From Microdochium bolleyi (lineage: Eukaryota; Ascomycota; Sordariomycetes; Xylariales; Microdochiaceae): DNA of 64,000 nt. Position 1 is the stretch's first letter. Each line of letters starts with the position of its first letter. Position numbers and translations under genes: made by a program. Below the pieces are notes generated by a model. The model was not told the origin of the DNA and made no database searches. It saw nothing but the letters and a program-made list of their open reading frames with translations. Shown here piece after piece: positions 1 to 9,112 of this stretch. Where the stretch lies: the NCBI GenBank assembly GCA_001566295.1, contig KQ964271.1, positions 1 through 64,000 of the forward strand, read 5' to 3'.

Positions 1-95
1 TAACCCTAACCCTAACCCTAACCCTAACCCTAACCCTAACCCTAACCCTAACCCTAACCCTAACCCTAACCCTAACCCTAACCCTAACCCTAACC
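1..95. repeat. Telomere repeat (CCCTAA)n
   Basis: Uninterrupted TAACCC units run from base 1 to about base 95 and then stop abruptly. This is the C-rich strand of the TTAGGG repeat used by most filamentous ascomycetes, so base 1 is the chromosome-end side. About 16 units are present, possibly only the assembled part of the telomere. Confidence 0.98.
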
Positions 96-769
96 TTTCG
101 CGCGCCCCCTATGCTAGCCTAGCGATCTACTCGCTCGCGCTAAAAGCCTGGGGTTGTGTATAGTACGGCTAGCTACCGGTCTAGAAAAGAGAGACGCGCT
201 TAGGGGTTAGCGGTTTAACCCCCGGCCATTTTGGTGCGCGGAACTTGAGTCCGTTGGGGTAAGGAACTTAAGTCCGCCGACCCCCCTGCCGCCCCCTATA
301 GCCCGTGCCTGCTACCAGAACTTGAGTCCGCGTGCCCAAGTTCCAGCGGGAATGATAGTCAGGGTTATATAACAGAGTTATACTAACCGGGATGTTTGTA
401 ACTCCGTCGTAGTTACATAACCGCACACTCACGTAACCGCCAGCCTGGATTTATAAGGTTTAGGACGTATATACCCGGTATGCCCGAGCAACTATCTCGT
501 GAGGCTCTATAGCCATTGGCCGCGCTATGTCCACCCCTGCTCTGCCGCTGCAGGACAAAGCAGTGAAGTGCCCGTTCCGAGTTCTCGGATACTTAATTAT
601 AGACGCGGTGTATTTATTAGCCCGAGATAGCTAGCGAGAGAGGTACGGGTTTACTGCTTCCGACGAGTATATATACCGTAAGTACCTTTACCGAACATTA
701 CCATTCACCGCTCCAATTAACACAATTTTCAGTCGCACCATTAAAGAACCCTAGAAGAAGCACTACAAA
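96..769. other. Subtelomeric non-coding segment with a repeated 13-mer
   Basis: No coding region is supported between the telomere and the first gene. The 13-mer GAACTTGAGTCCG occurs at 241-253 and 318-330, with a one-base variant (GAACTTAAGTCCG) at 264-276. A degenerate telomere-like stretch of TTAGGGG and TTAACCCC lies near 200-222. The half next to the gene is AT-rich and may hold its promoter. Confidence 0.6.
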
Positions 770-1867
770 ATGTCCACTACAATCCCCCAGACCTTCCGCG
801 CCGCCTTTATCGACGAGGCCCAGGCTGTAGTCCGCGTCGGTAGCACCTCCTTCTCCTCCCCTGCGCTGTCCCCCGATGAGGTTAGCATCCGTGTTACCGC
901 GACCGCGATTAATCCGGTGGACTGGAAGGTCCGCGACACCGGGATGCTCATCCAGTCCTGGCCCGCCATCCTAGGCTTCGACGGCGCGGGCGTTGTCGTC
1001 GAGGTCGGCAGCAACTTTGCCTCCAAGTTCCAGCCTGGGGACCGCGTCTTTTTCCAGGGCGTGCTGGGCAAAAACGACAGCAGCACCTTCCAGGAGTACA
1101 CGCGCATCCCAGCGCACGCAGTAGGCAAGACCCCCGACGCCATCAGCGACGAGGCGGCCGCTAGCCTCAGCATGGCCGGCGTCACGGCCGCCGTGGGCCT
1201 ATACCACAAGACCGGCCGCGCGCTAAGCCCGGCCCCGTGGGATGCCGGCGGCAGCAAGGCCGGGGAGGGCAAGGCTATTGTGGTCCTCGGTGGCAGCACG
1301 TCGGTCGGGCAGTTTGTCATCCAGCTCGCCCGGCTGTCGGGCTACACGCGCATCGTGGCGGGCGCGGGCGCGGCCCACACAGAGTTACTCAAGGGCCTGG
1401 GCGCGCACGTAGTGCTAGACCGCGCGACGAAGGGGGGGTGGCGGGACTATGTCGACGCCGTCGGCCCGAGCGTACAGCTCGACTTTGTGTACGACGCCAT
1501 CGCGCTCGACCACGCGCAGCTCAAGGGTGTACAGATCATACAGGCCCTCGGGGACCAGGCGGCGTCCGAGGCGCTAGTGGTGACGGTCGGGTTGGTGGAC
1601 GACGAGGCCATTGCGGCTGGCCAGGGCGGGGGCGAGGGCGGCGGCCTACGCACGGTCAACGTCCGTAGCATCGTGGCTACCGGCCACCATCCCGACTATC
1701 GGTACGTTGGGGAGCCCTTATACGAGTCGTTTAGCAAATGGCTAGCCTCGGGCGAGTTACTGCCGAACCACGTGCGGGTCGTGCCCGGTGGGCTCGAGGG
1801 CATCGAGGAGGCGATGCAGCTCAACAAGGCCGGCGTCTCGGGAGTCAAGCTCATCGTCAAGCTGTAA
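770..1867 (+). CDS. Zinc-independent MDR oxidoreductase (enoyl reductase / ToxD-like)
   Basis: A single-exon gene of 365 residues that starts at an ATG preceded by CACTACAAA. It belongs to the medium-chain dehydrogenase/reductase family. The N-terminal GroES-like half carries NPVDWKVRD and the GFDGAGVVVEVG segment near residues 60-75. The Rossmann half has a VVLGGSTSVGQFVIQLAR nucleotide-binding motif near residues 170-190. The zinc-binding cysteines of alcohol dehydrogenases are absent, which places it with the trans-acting enoyl reductase / ToxD / quinone reductase subgroup, probably NADPH-dependent and cytosolic. In some fungi such enzymes serve polyketide pathways, but no synthase is nearby, so the substrate is unknown. 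It is the most telomere-proximal gene, where telomere position silencing is plausible. The GC-rich reading frame contrasts with its AT-rich surroundings. Confidence 0.9.
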   Translation: MSTTIPQTFRAAFIDEAQAVVRVGSTSFSSPALSPDEVSIRVTATAINPVDWKVRDTGMLIQSWPAILGFDGAGVVVEVGSNFASKFQPGDRVFFQGVLGKNDSSTFQEYTRIPAHAVGKTPDAISDEAAASLSMAGVTAAVGLYHKTGRALSPAPWDAGGSKAGEGKAIVVLGGSTSVGQFVIQLARLSGYTRIVAGAGAAHTELLKGLGAHVVLDRATKGGWRDYVDAVGPSVQLDFVYDAIALDHAQLKGVQIIQALGDQAASEALVVTVGLVDDEAIAAGQGGGEGGGLRTVNVRSIVATGHHPDYRYVGEPLYESFSKWLASGELLPNHVRVVPGGLEGIEEAMQLNKAGVSGVKLIVKL

Positions 1868-2094
1868 AGGGGGTGGCATAAAGAGACGCAGAGAGACCGG
1901 GGCCCTGAAATGGTTTTCTATCGTGGGCTAACAATAAGAACCCTTTATCTTATTAGAATATAGCCAGAATGGATATCCGGTGAGCATGCCTAAGCTATTG
2001 TAAAGCAAGTATTGACAATTACTCGAGTAAGAGCGATTAAAATATTACGATCCGGCCTCTAGGGTTAGCTAGAGCGCTGGGCTTCGGGGTTACT
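1868..2094. other. AT-rich spacer, no gene
   Basis: A short spacer between the MDR gene and the first LTR-like arm. No coding or structured element is seen. Confidence 0.5.
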
Positions 2095-3068
2095 TGTGAC
2101 GGCGCGGACCAACAGGGGATTGTTTAGGCTAGGAAGGCAGGACAAACAAGGCCGCAGTATCAGGCCAAGGACAAGGGCGGATCTGCGAGGGGTCACAAGC
2201 CTCCTTATATAAGCAAACGGTTACGTCAGCAAGGCTGTATGGGATCACTAGATCACGAAGTGAGCCAGTGAGCGGGACGACTAGATCACAGGATCACGAC
2301 GTGAGCCAGCAAAGGGCGATGAAGAACAAAGGCGTATATAGTATGGGAGGATTCCCTAGACAGACAGTCCTAGCCTTTGTGCTTCAGCGATTAATCTAAG
2401 TATTATTCTCACACATCACTTGAACCAGTCACTCAATTGACGAGAGTGGTATCTCTTCCAAGAGACACGACAAACCTAAGAGACGAACGATATTCGATAG
2501 GAAGTGATATTGTATTGGCTTTACCTACCGGCAGAACAGCAACCCAGCGAAGCCCGACCAGACGGTTGACCCCGCTGGTCGGATCGTGATATTACTATCC
2601 TAAAAGTAGGTAAAGCTCTTATAATATTATAACTATCGAATATCGTTCGTCTCTTAGGTTTGTCGTGTCTCTTAAAAGAGATACCACTCTCGTTAATTGA
2701 GAGACTGGTTTAAGTGATAGGTGAGAATGATACTTAGATTGATTGCTGAAGTATAAAGGTAAGGACTATCTGCCTAGGAAATCTCCTATACTATATACGC
2801 CTTTATCCTTTATCGTAGTATACCTTATACGGTACTATCGTAGTGTGGTGCGGTGCTGTTCTACGCGAGTGTAGCGCCGTTCCTTTATAGTGCGGTACTA
2901 CTCTATAAGTCTTGGTACTGCTCTATAGTCCCTGCTGAGTTATCTGGTTGCTTATATAATGAGGTGTGTTGCCTCCCGTATGATCTGCCCTTATCCCTGG
3001 CCCGATCCTGCGACCTTGTTCGTCTGCCTATAGCCCGAACAATCGACCTGTTGGCTTAGGTCGTTACA
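2095..3068. mobile_element. Two LTR-like sequences in tail-to-tail inverted orientation
   Basis: The segment beginning TGTGACGGCGCGGACC at 2095 reappears as the reverse complement ending GGTCGTTACA at 3068. The arms match best at 2095-2230 versus about 2940-3068 and at about 2331-2497 versus 2634-2804; the parts between have diverged. The innermost sequences CCGACCAG (2554-2561) and CTGGTCGG (2575-2582) are also complementary. TG at the outer edge, a TATATAAG box and a length near 480 bp per arm fit a retrotransposon LTR. Most mismatches between the arms are transitions, as RIP would produce. No gag or pol coding remains. The element family is not identified. Confidence 0.7.
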
Positions 3069-3099
3069 GCCTTCTAGTCGCGGTGCGACACCTAGGTGT

Positions 3100-3129
3100 C
3101 GGTAGCCGATAGTGTCCTATCGGCTACCG
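3100..3129. repeat. Perfect 13-bp inverted repeat with 4-nt loop
   Basis: CGGTAGCCGATAG at 3100-3112 is followed by TGTC and its exact reverse complement at 3117-3129. It lies between the second and third LTR-like copies and may be a hairpin or footprint belonging to the element. Function is unknown. Confidence 0.75.
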
Positions 3130-3170
3130 ATCGCTAAGCGTCGGCTTACCTAGTCCCGCTTTCCTGACTA

Positions 3171-3298
3171 AGCTAGCTTCCTTATATAATCGTCCTAGGT
3201 CCCTCGTATGTCTGCCCTTATCTATGGCCCGATCATACGGCCTTATTTGTCCAGCTGTCTACAGCCTAAACAATCCCCTGTTGGCTCAGGTCGTTACA
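3171..3298 (-). mobile_element. Third partial LTR-like copy
   Basis: Read on the minus strand from 3298, this begins TGTAACGACCTGAGCCAACA and aligns through the TATATAAGG box to the outer ends of the two LTR-like arms at 2095 and 3068. Only about 130 bp are recognisable. It has the same orientation as the right arm, so it may be a solo or truncated LTR. Confidence 0.65.
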
Positions 3299-3626
3299 TC
3301 TAACTACCGAAACCGCTCAAGTGCGGGGTACTTCACCTTAGTGGCAGCGATAGAGAATGTGGGGAACTAGACTGCGCGACACCTCTATTTAGTTTAGTCG
3401 TTAGCTCGGCATAATCAAATGACCGACACCGATTGTTCTGTCGCACAGTGAGCGATTCGCACTCCCGGCCCCGTGTGCTTATATAAAGGCTTATAAGACT
3501 TCTCTACGGAACCACTCGCTATGTACTTAATTAAGTGTCTTGGTAACATCGGAGCACATTGCATCGCAACACATAACATCGCAACACAAACGTCACAGCC
3601 CCCAGACATCGCAGCACACAAACATC
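3299..3626. other. Probable promoter region of the carboxylesterase gene
   Basis: No coding sequence is supported. Just before the ATG the DNA carries short CA-rich near-repeats (CATCGCAACACA and similar, 3555-3625), likely 5' untranslated leader. Confidence 0.4.
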
Positions 3627-4946
3627 ATGGCATCCGTGACTCTTCCCCAGGGTCGCTACATTGGCAACTCCGAGGATTGCATCTCTAGTTTCCATGGCAT
3701 CCCGTACGCGCAGCCCTTTAAGCGATTTCAGCTTCCCCAGCCTCCGATCCCTAGCAACGAAGAGTTCAAGGCTACCGAGTTTAGCTATAACTCCCCTCAG
3801 AACCCCTCGCGGCTAGACGCATACCTCTTTATACCCGACCCGCCAGCCAAGTACGATGAGGCTGCGGCCTCGGTACTGTCCGTGTATACGCCATCTCTTC
3901 ACAACGCCGAAGATTCACGACTCCGGCCGGTTATAGTTTGGATCCATGGCGGCGCTTTCCTCACGGGCGGCTCGCAATTGTCTGGCTACCAAGGCACACT
4001 CCTTGCACGAGACGCTGATGCTGTCGTCGTTACAATTAACTATCGTCTCGGTGCATTGGGGTTCCTATACCACCCGGGTCGTTCTATTGACAAGAATAGT
4101 AAGGAGCTACCCTGCGGTATAGCAGACGTAGTTGCAGCATTCGAATGGGTGCGAGCCAACATATCTGCCTTCGGAGGAGATCCAGGCAACGTCACGTCAT
4201 TCGGGCAGTCCGCGGGCGCATATATTACGCAGACGCTCCTCGAACTACGGCCTGATCTCCTGGAGCGCGGCATTCTACAGAGCAGCCCTGCCGCTATAGA
4301 AAACCCCCCCGAGCTGGGTACGGCAATCCGCAAGGACTTTGAAGCAAATCTACCAAACGGAGTGACGCTCAACAGTGCAAGCACTGAACAGATCAGTGCT
4401 GCTGAGTTGTTGACAGTCAGGAACTTTATAAGAACCACAATGGCACCATTTGCACCAACGGCGACTTTCGGACCCGGACTATCTCCAGACGACAAGAGCA
4501 CAAGCACCGGCCAGACAGCTCTTGCTTCAGGAGGTAAGAAGCAAATCCTCGTGGGGTGGACCAAGACGGACGGCTTGATTTTCTCGCAGATCGGCGCACC
4601 ACTCGGGACGCCCGTTTCGGATCTCAAGGACGTCACAGATGAGCTCTTCCGTGACGGGAGTAAGGCAATTGTAGAGAAATGGAAAAATGATGGCCACGAC
4701 GTCACGATGTTCGAGATGAACTGGTCACCCCCTCACCTCGAGCTGGGACCGACGCATTGCACGGACCTGCCACTTGTGTTTGGGACAGAGACGTGGGGCG
4801 CTTCCTCATTTCTAAGTGAGGATAGTACGCACGAGTGGAAAGAACGAGGAAAGAGGTGGAGGCAGGCTCTGGGTAGATTCGTTGAGAATGGGACGAAGAT
4901 TGAGACGACGGACGGTATAGAAGTCTTCCACTGTATTTGTCCTTAA
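3627..4946 (+). CDS. Type-B carboxylesterase / lipase
   Basis: A 439-residue single-exon protein of the alpha/beta-hydrolase carboxylesterase B family. The first true ATG is at 3627; the open frame extends upstream but without an ATG. The oxyanion motif WIHGGAFLTGG lies near residues 104-114. The nucleophile elbow is GQSAG near residues 193-197, with Gln where many members have Glu. A likely catalytic histidine is in PTHCTDLP near residue 376. No signal peptide is seen, so the product is probably intracellular. At 439 residues it is somewhat shorter than the usual 500 or more, and the N-terminus begins directly at the GRYIG strand. It probably cleaves carboxylic esters of xenobiotics or metabolites. 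Exact substrate unknown. Confidence 0.88.
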   Translation: MASVTLPQGRYIGNSEDCISSFHGIPYAQPFKRFQLPQPPIPSNEEFKATEFSYNSPQNPSRLDAYLFIPDPPAKYDEAAASVLSVYTPSLHNAEDSRLRPVIVWIHGGAFLTGGSQLSGYQGTLLARDADAVVVTINYRLGALGFLYHPGRSIDKNSKELPCGIADVVAAFEWVRANISAFGGDPGNVTSFGQSAGAYITQTLLELRPDLLERGILQSSPAAIENPPELGTAIRKDFEANLPNGVTLNSASTEQISAAELLTVRNFIRTTMAPFAPTATFGPGLSPDDKSTSTGQTALASGGKKQILVGWTKTDGLIFSQIGAPLGTPVSDLKDVTDELFRDGSKAIVEKWKNDGHDVTMFEMNWSPPHLELGPTHCTDLPLVFGTETWGASSFLSEDSTHEWKERGKRWRQALGRFVENGTKIETTDGIEVFHCICP

Positions 4947-5295
4947 GCTATTTCTCCTAAGGTTGGGCTAATGACGCCTCATCGGCGGTATGCTTGTTAT
5001 GTTCGGCGGCGGGGGGGCGGAGGTTATTGATAAGGTACATATATTCCTTGTTGCTCATAGGGGCGAGGGCCGCAGCCTGGTCCGCTGGGTGGCCGCTCTA
5101 TCCGACCTCGCAGAAATAGCCATCAGTCTCAAAGTAGGCAACCTCTCGCTTGGCGCCTTAAAGCTCTAGAATGGAACCTCCGTTTGGATCCGGAACATTG
5201 TGGTCGTCGAGGATGCTCGAGGCACGTGATCGCAAGGCGGGATTGAGGCGGACCGTTGTGGTTATGTAATGCGCCAGGCCCCGGTGCAACCATTT
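4945..5295 (-). pseudogene. Decayed 3' part of an unrecognised gene
   Basis: On the minus strand one frame reads as convincing protein for about 110 codons, from LHRGLAHYITTTVRLNPALR near 5290 down to a TAG at 4945. It is interrupted by two nonsense codons: TAA after the segment GGSILEL (likely from GAA) and TAG after FCEVG (likely from CAG). The upstream part of the gene is not recognisable. The tail lies convergent with, and immediately next to, the carboxylesterase stop codon. I do not recognise the family. The frame continuity is seen directly; that it is a pseudogene is inferred. Confidence 0.5.
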
Positions 5296-5563
5296 CAAAA
5301 TCACTCACCCGCCTTGGCATCGTCAAACAGATCTGCGACAGACACTGGGAGACTTTCTTACCAGCCGAAACGCGTACGTATGCATGCCATTATAACAAGC
5401 CATCGTCCCATGTTCCGATGTCACGACGCAGCTAATCCCTTTCTTCTACATTCGTCTGATCTTTTCTTGTCATTCCGCTGGTCGGATCTCCTTGTTGATT
5501 TCCTACCCTCATTACCCGTGTACACTCTGTCCGGCCTCTTGTCTACCAAGCATCCTCGTTTCA

Positions 5564-6041
5564 ATGCATTTCGCCAGTATCGCCATCACTTTTCTGGCCG
5601 CTGCCTTTGCTCCGGCCATCGCCAACCCTATTGCCCCACGCCAAGCAGCCATCTCGACAACCTGCCTCGACGCATCGCAGTAGGTCACCAATCGCACGCG
5701 CAATACACAACCCGCGCACAGTCTTTCCACTAACACAAAAACACAAACTCAGAAAAATCGCCTTCTACGATGAGAATGTAGCCCAGCTGGCCATCTGCGG
5801 GGGCATCGCGGGCAAGATCACAAAATGCGGCGGCGCACCAACCTCGACCATCGGACAGTCTGGCACGGCAAAGTTCTCACTCAAGCCACTGACCGCGGGG
5901 GCCACACTTAACATCTCAAAGGGCCGTTGGGAGCGGTGCATCAAAGCTGCGAGAAAGACCTGCCAAAATGGCAGTCTAAAGGCTACGTGTCCCGGGGGCG
6001 CATCCAGTGGAGACACCGAGTTCACGCTCGCGAACCCGTGA
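5564..6041 (+). CDS. Small secreted six-cysteine protein
   Basis: Two exons, 5564-5679 and 5753-6041, give a 134-residue protein. The 73-nt intron starts GTAGGT, ends CTCAG and has a CTAAC branch-like site about 20 nt before the acceptor; splicing restores the frame through Gln-Lys-Ile. The N-terminus MHFASIAITFLAAAFAPAIA is a clear signal peptide, followed by NPIAPRQ, a possible propeptide end. The mature part has six cysteines (CLD, ICGG, KCGG, RCIK, TCQ, TCPGG), which could form three disulfides. I recognise no enzyme motif. It is a candidate extracellular effector or antimicrobial-type protein. The family is unknown to me, so this role is inferred from size, signal and cysteines only. Confidence 0.8.
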
Positions 6042-7039
6042 AATGCTCGCAGTGATGCAGGATGACGCCAAGGGGACGGGCAGTGTTTAAGGTAGGAGCC
6101 GGGTTAATATGGACAGCGAATCGTTACAATACGATAGACAAGCGGACAAGCGGAAAGCATCAATTTACACGAAGTAGGTAGCATCTAGCATACATAGAAA
6201 AGATTCCCCTGGAGTTCGTCGTAATTAAGAAGATAGACTTTAAGCCCATCGTGAACTATTATAGTAATTCTGTTTCTCAGCGCTTGTCGAAAAGACCTAG
6301 TTCGTTATGTATGCCATCTCTTATGAGTGCAGTAGTAACACCCTGGCTGAAAAAGTCCTTAAAAAGATCCGTCTAGTCGAAGCCACATACCATAAGGTAG
6401 CAGTCACGAAAAGCAACTGATAGGCGTTACCTTGTGGTGCGAGATGACAGTGCAAAGCTCCGCACCGCGCAGTGCTTTACGTACGAAGAACACGTGTACC
6501 ATGCTTGTATATAGCGTTAGCCGTGCGCCATCCTCCCCAAAAACGGTCTACAATTCGGCGAACCGATGGAGTCTGGAAACCTGTCGCATCTCGGCCACGG
6601 CCGTTGTGGCAGTGGTGGTCTTGATTGTGGAGGGGCCTCTCCGACAATTGGCTAGACCCGTGTATCGCGTTCAGGGGTGTCAAACTCCCGGCACATCCTA
6701 GCCGGCCGATATTAACGTGCTCAAACATGCTCAGAGTGGGGTGTCGTAGGAAACTATTCCTCCACCTCGCAATAAGGTTGCCCAATGGTGAGGCTCGGAA
6801 TCTTCCAATCCCTGGCATCTCTGTTCGCAGTGTGTATGGCAAACGATGCTGCCAAGCATGATTGAGCAGTTTTGCGCGGATGTAACGTCCGCCACTAGAG
6901 AAGGGCACGTTCCGTACAATCCTTTATAGAGGACGGGATCCTCTTTCCGACGGCGGCAGAAGCTGCAGACAACCTGCATCGGCAGTCGACTCGACAACGC
7001 ACGCTCTCGATCCCGTCCGTCCTCCGCACTGACGCAACG
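6042..7039. other. Intergenic, no supported gene
   Basis: Open frames here are short, lack conserved motifs and overlap on both strands. The part nearest 7039 is probably the ferric reductase promoter. No iron-regulator site could be confidently assigned. Confidence 0.5.
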
Positions 7040-9022
7040 ATGGCCGCCCTGCAGCCACGGCCTCTCGAGGCACGGCACATCCAGAACATGAGCGACGCTC
7101 AGCAGCTCGAGCCGCACTGGGGCTACGCCGACCGCGTGCTGCCATGCACGAGCGACTCGTGCGAATACCTCGACCTCGTCTACAAAGCCCACGACAACAG
7201 CATGCTGTACAGCGGCATCATGTACGCCGTCGTGGCTGGGCTTTTACTCGCCTGGGCCATTGGTCGGCGGCTCTGGCCCCGTGACGGTGGCCGGGTCACG
7301 GACATCGACGTTGTGGTCCACAACCCCGATACCGAGAAGTCCGGCAGGACACCACCGTCCACATTGTCCCGGGCCCGCGCTGCTGTCGCTGCGGCTTCCC
7401 GGAGGCATCTCCTTCCCGAGGCAGCACCATCCGTGTTCGGCCCCGCGACCCGGCTGCAGGTGCTGGTGCTCGCTGTCATCGCCGCCTACCTCATCATCTT
7501 CTCCTTTGCCGGCATGTGGTATCGCCAGTGGATCACCCCGGCCAAGAACGGTCAGCCCGGCGTCTTCACGACTCGCACGACGCTTGGTCCTTGGTCTAAC
7601 CGCGTCGGCGTCCTCGCCTATGCGCTCACTCCGTTCTCTGTGATGCTCTCGTCCCGCGAGTCGCTGCTAAGCCTGCTCACCGGGCTCCCGTACCAGAGCT
7701 TCAACTTCCTTCACCGCTGGCTCGGCTACATCATCGTCGCTCAGGGTGTCTTACACACTGTCGGTTGGCTCATCATCGAGCTGTACCTGTATCAACCGCA
7801 GCCCTATGTGCCTCAGCAGCTTTTCAAGGAAGTTTATATGTGGTGGGGGTGCATCGCTACATTTCTTCTCCTCGTCCTCTTCGCCCTCGCTACACCATGG
7901 GGCATCCGGACGACTGGGTACGAGTTCTTCCGCAAGGCTCACTACGTCCTGGCGATGGTCTACATCGGGGCTATCTACGGCCACTGGGATAAGCTGTCGT
8001 GCTTCCTCATTCCCGCCCTGCTCCTCTGGGGCATCGACAGGTTCATCCGGCTCGTGCGCAGTGCCCTGCTTCACTACCGCTTCGTTTCTCCATCCGCTCT
8101 CAATCTTGGTTTCAAGGCGGCCCAGGCTGAGATGACACTCTTCACTGATGCTGAGCACGGCGACGTGGTGCGCCTCGACTTCGAGCACCCACAGGATCCG
8201 TGGAATGTCGGCCAGCACTTCTACCTATGCTTCCCTTCACTCAGCATTTGGCAGTCGCACCCCTTCACGCCCTTGAGCCTGCCCCGACAAAACAGGGACG
8301 GCACCGTCAGGCAATCGTACGTCTTGCGTGCAAAGCGCGGAGAGACGAAGAAGCTGGCCGAGCTTGCCGTTAAGCAGCTGAACCAAATTGCTCCTCAAAG
8401 TGGCGTCGATGGCCAAGCGTTCCCCAAGCCTATTACTCCAGTGGTCTTGTCCGGTAGTTATGGCGAGTCGACAATGCACAATCTGGCAACCGACACCAAC
8501 GTGTTATGTATCGCCGGAGGCACCGGCATTACCTATGTACTTCCCGTGCTGCTCGACCTGGTTCAAAGACAACCCGTGACAGACAGGAGGATCGATCTCA
8601 TCTGGGCGGTGCGACGCCGAGCTGACCTGCAGTGGGTGACTCCAGAGCTCACGCTTATCCAGCAGGCCACACAGACTCACGGAGTTGCGGTTCGTGCATT
8701 TATCACACGCGAGGCTGCCTCGATGGCTAGCGAGTCGTCGAGCGAGGATGGCGGAGCATCTCATGAGCTGCACGCAATCGACGTGCAGAAGCTCGGCGGC
8801 CAGGATGTCACACCCCAGGACCGCCATCCGGACTTGAGCGCTCTGGTCGACGCATTTCAGCACAACGTCGTCCGAGGCTCAACAGCTGTCTTTGCAAGCG
8901 GACCAGGCAGCATGATTCGCGATCTAAGGAAAATCATTGCTGGCTGCAACTCGGTGTCTCACGTGTGGAAGGGGGACCTGCGCAGTGATGTCCAGCTAAT
9001 TTGCGATAATCGGCTCGAGTGA
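7040..9022 (+). CDS. FRE-type ferric-chelate reductase, transmembrane
   Basis: A 660-residue single-exon flavocytochrome of the ferric reductase/NADPH oxidase superfamily. It moves electrons from NADPH through FAD and two haems across the plasma membrane to reduce ferric iron before uptake. Membrane segments are evident near residues 55-75 and 135-158, and a ferric-reductase membrane domain follows at roughly 195-335 with paired histidines in FLHRWLGYIIVAQGVLHTVG and RKAHYVLAMVYIGAIYGH. The FAD-binding motif HPFTPLSL is near residue 407, and the nucleotide-binding GGTGIT is near residue 493. The C-terminal LICDNRLE is normal for the family. No introns. Neighbours do not include an iron permease or multicopper oxidase. 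It could be iron- or copper-specific; the sequence does not say which. Confidence 0.93.
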   Translation: MAALQPRPLEARHIQNMSDAQQLEPHWGYADRVLPCTSDSCEYLDLVYKAHDNSMLYSGIMYAVVAGLLLAWAIGRRLWPRDGGRVTDIDVVVHNPDTEKSGRTPPSTLSRARAAVAAASRRHLLPEAAPSVFGPATRLQVLVLAVIAAYLIIFSFAGMWYRQWITPAKNGQPGVFTTRTTLGPWSNRVGVLAYALTPFSVMLSSRESLLSLLTGLPYQSFNFLHRWLGYIIVAQGVLHTVGWLIIELYLYQPQPYVPQQLFKEVYMWWGCIATFLLLVLFALATPWGIRTTGYEFFRKAHYVLAMVYIGAIYGHWDKLSCFLIPALLLWGIDRFIRLVRSALLHYRFVSPSALNLGFKAAQAEMTLFTDAEHGDVVRLDFEHPQDPWNVGQHFYLCFPSLSIWQSHPFTPLSLPRQNRDGTVRQSYVLRAKRGETKKLAELAVKQLNQIAPQSGVDGQAFPKPITPVVLSGSYGESTMHNLATDTNVLCIAGGTGITYVLPVLLDLVQRQPVTDRRIDLIWAVRRRADLQWVTPELTLIQQATQTHGVAVRAFITREAASMASESSSEDGGASHELHAIDVQKLGGQDVTPQDRHPDLSALVDAFQHNVVRGSTAVFASGPGSMIRDLRKIIAGCNSVSHVWKGDLRSDVQLICDNRLE

Positions 9023-9112
9023 AGTAGATACCCAGGAAAACGATAGACAACAGTAGAGCATGCCAATGAAATTATTAGACTACTACCAAGGCTGCATCTG
9101 TCTAGCCCTGCA

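Noticed and set aside
1237..1668. 143-codon plus-strand frame inside the MDR oxidoreductase gene
   Set aside because: Shadow frame of a GC-rich gene, full of Arg/Gly with no motif.
3540..3626. Upstream extension of the carboxylesterase frame
   Set aside because: It begins at TTG, not ATG, and is repetitive Ser/His/Gln; the ATG at 3627 is the start.
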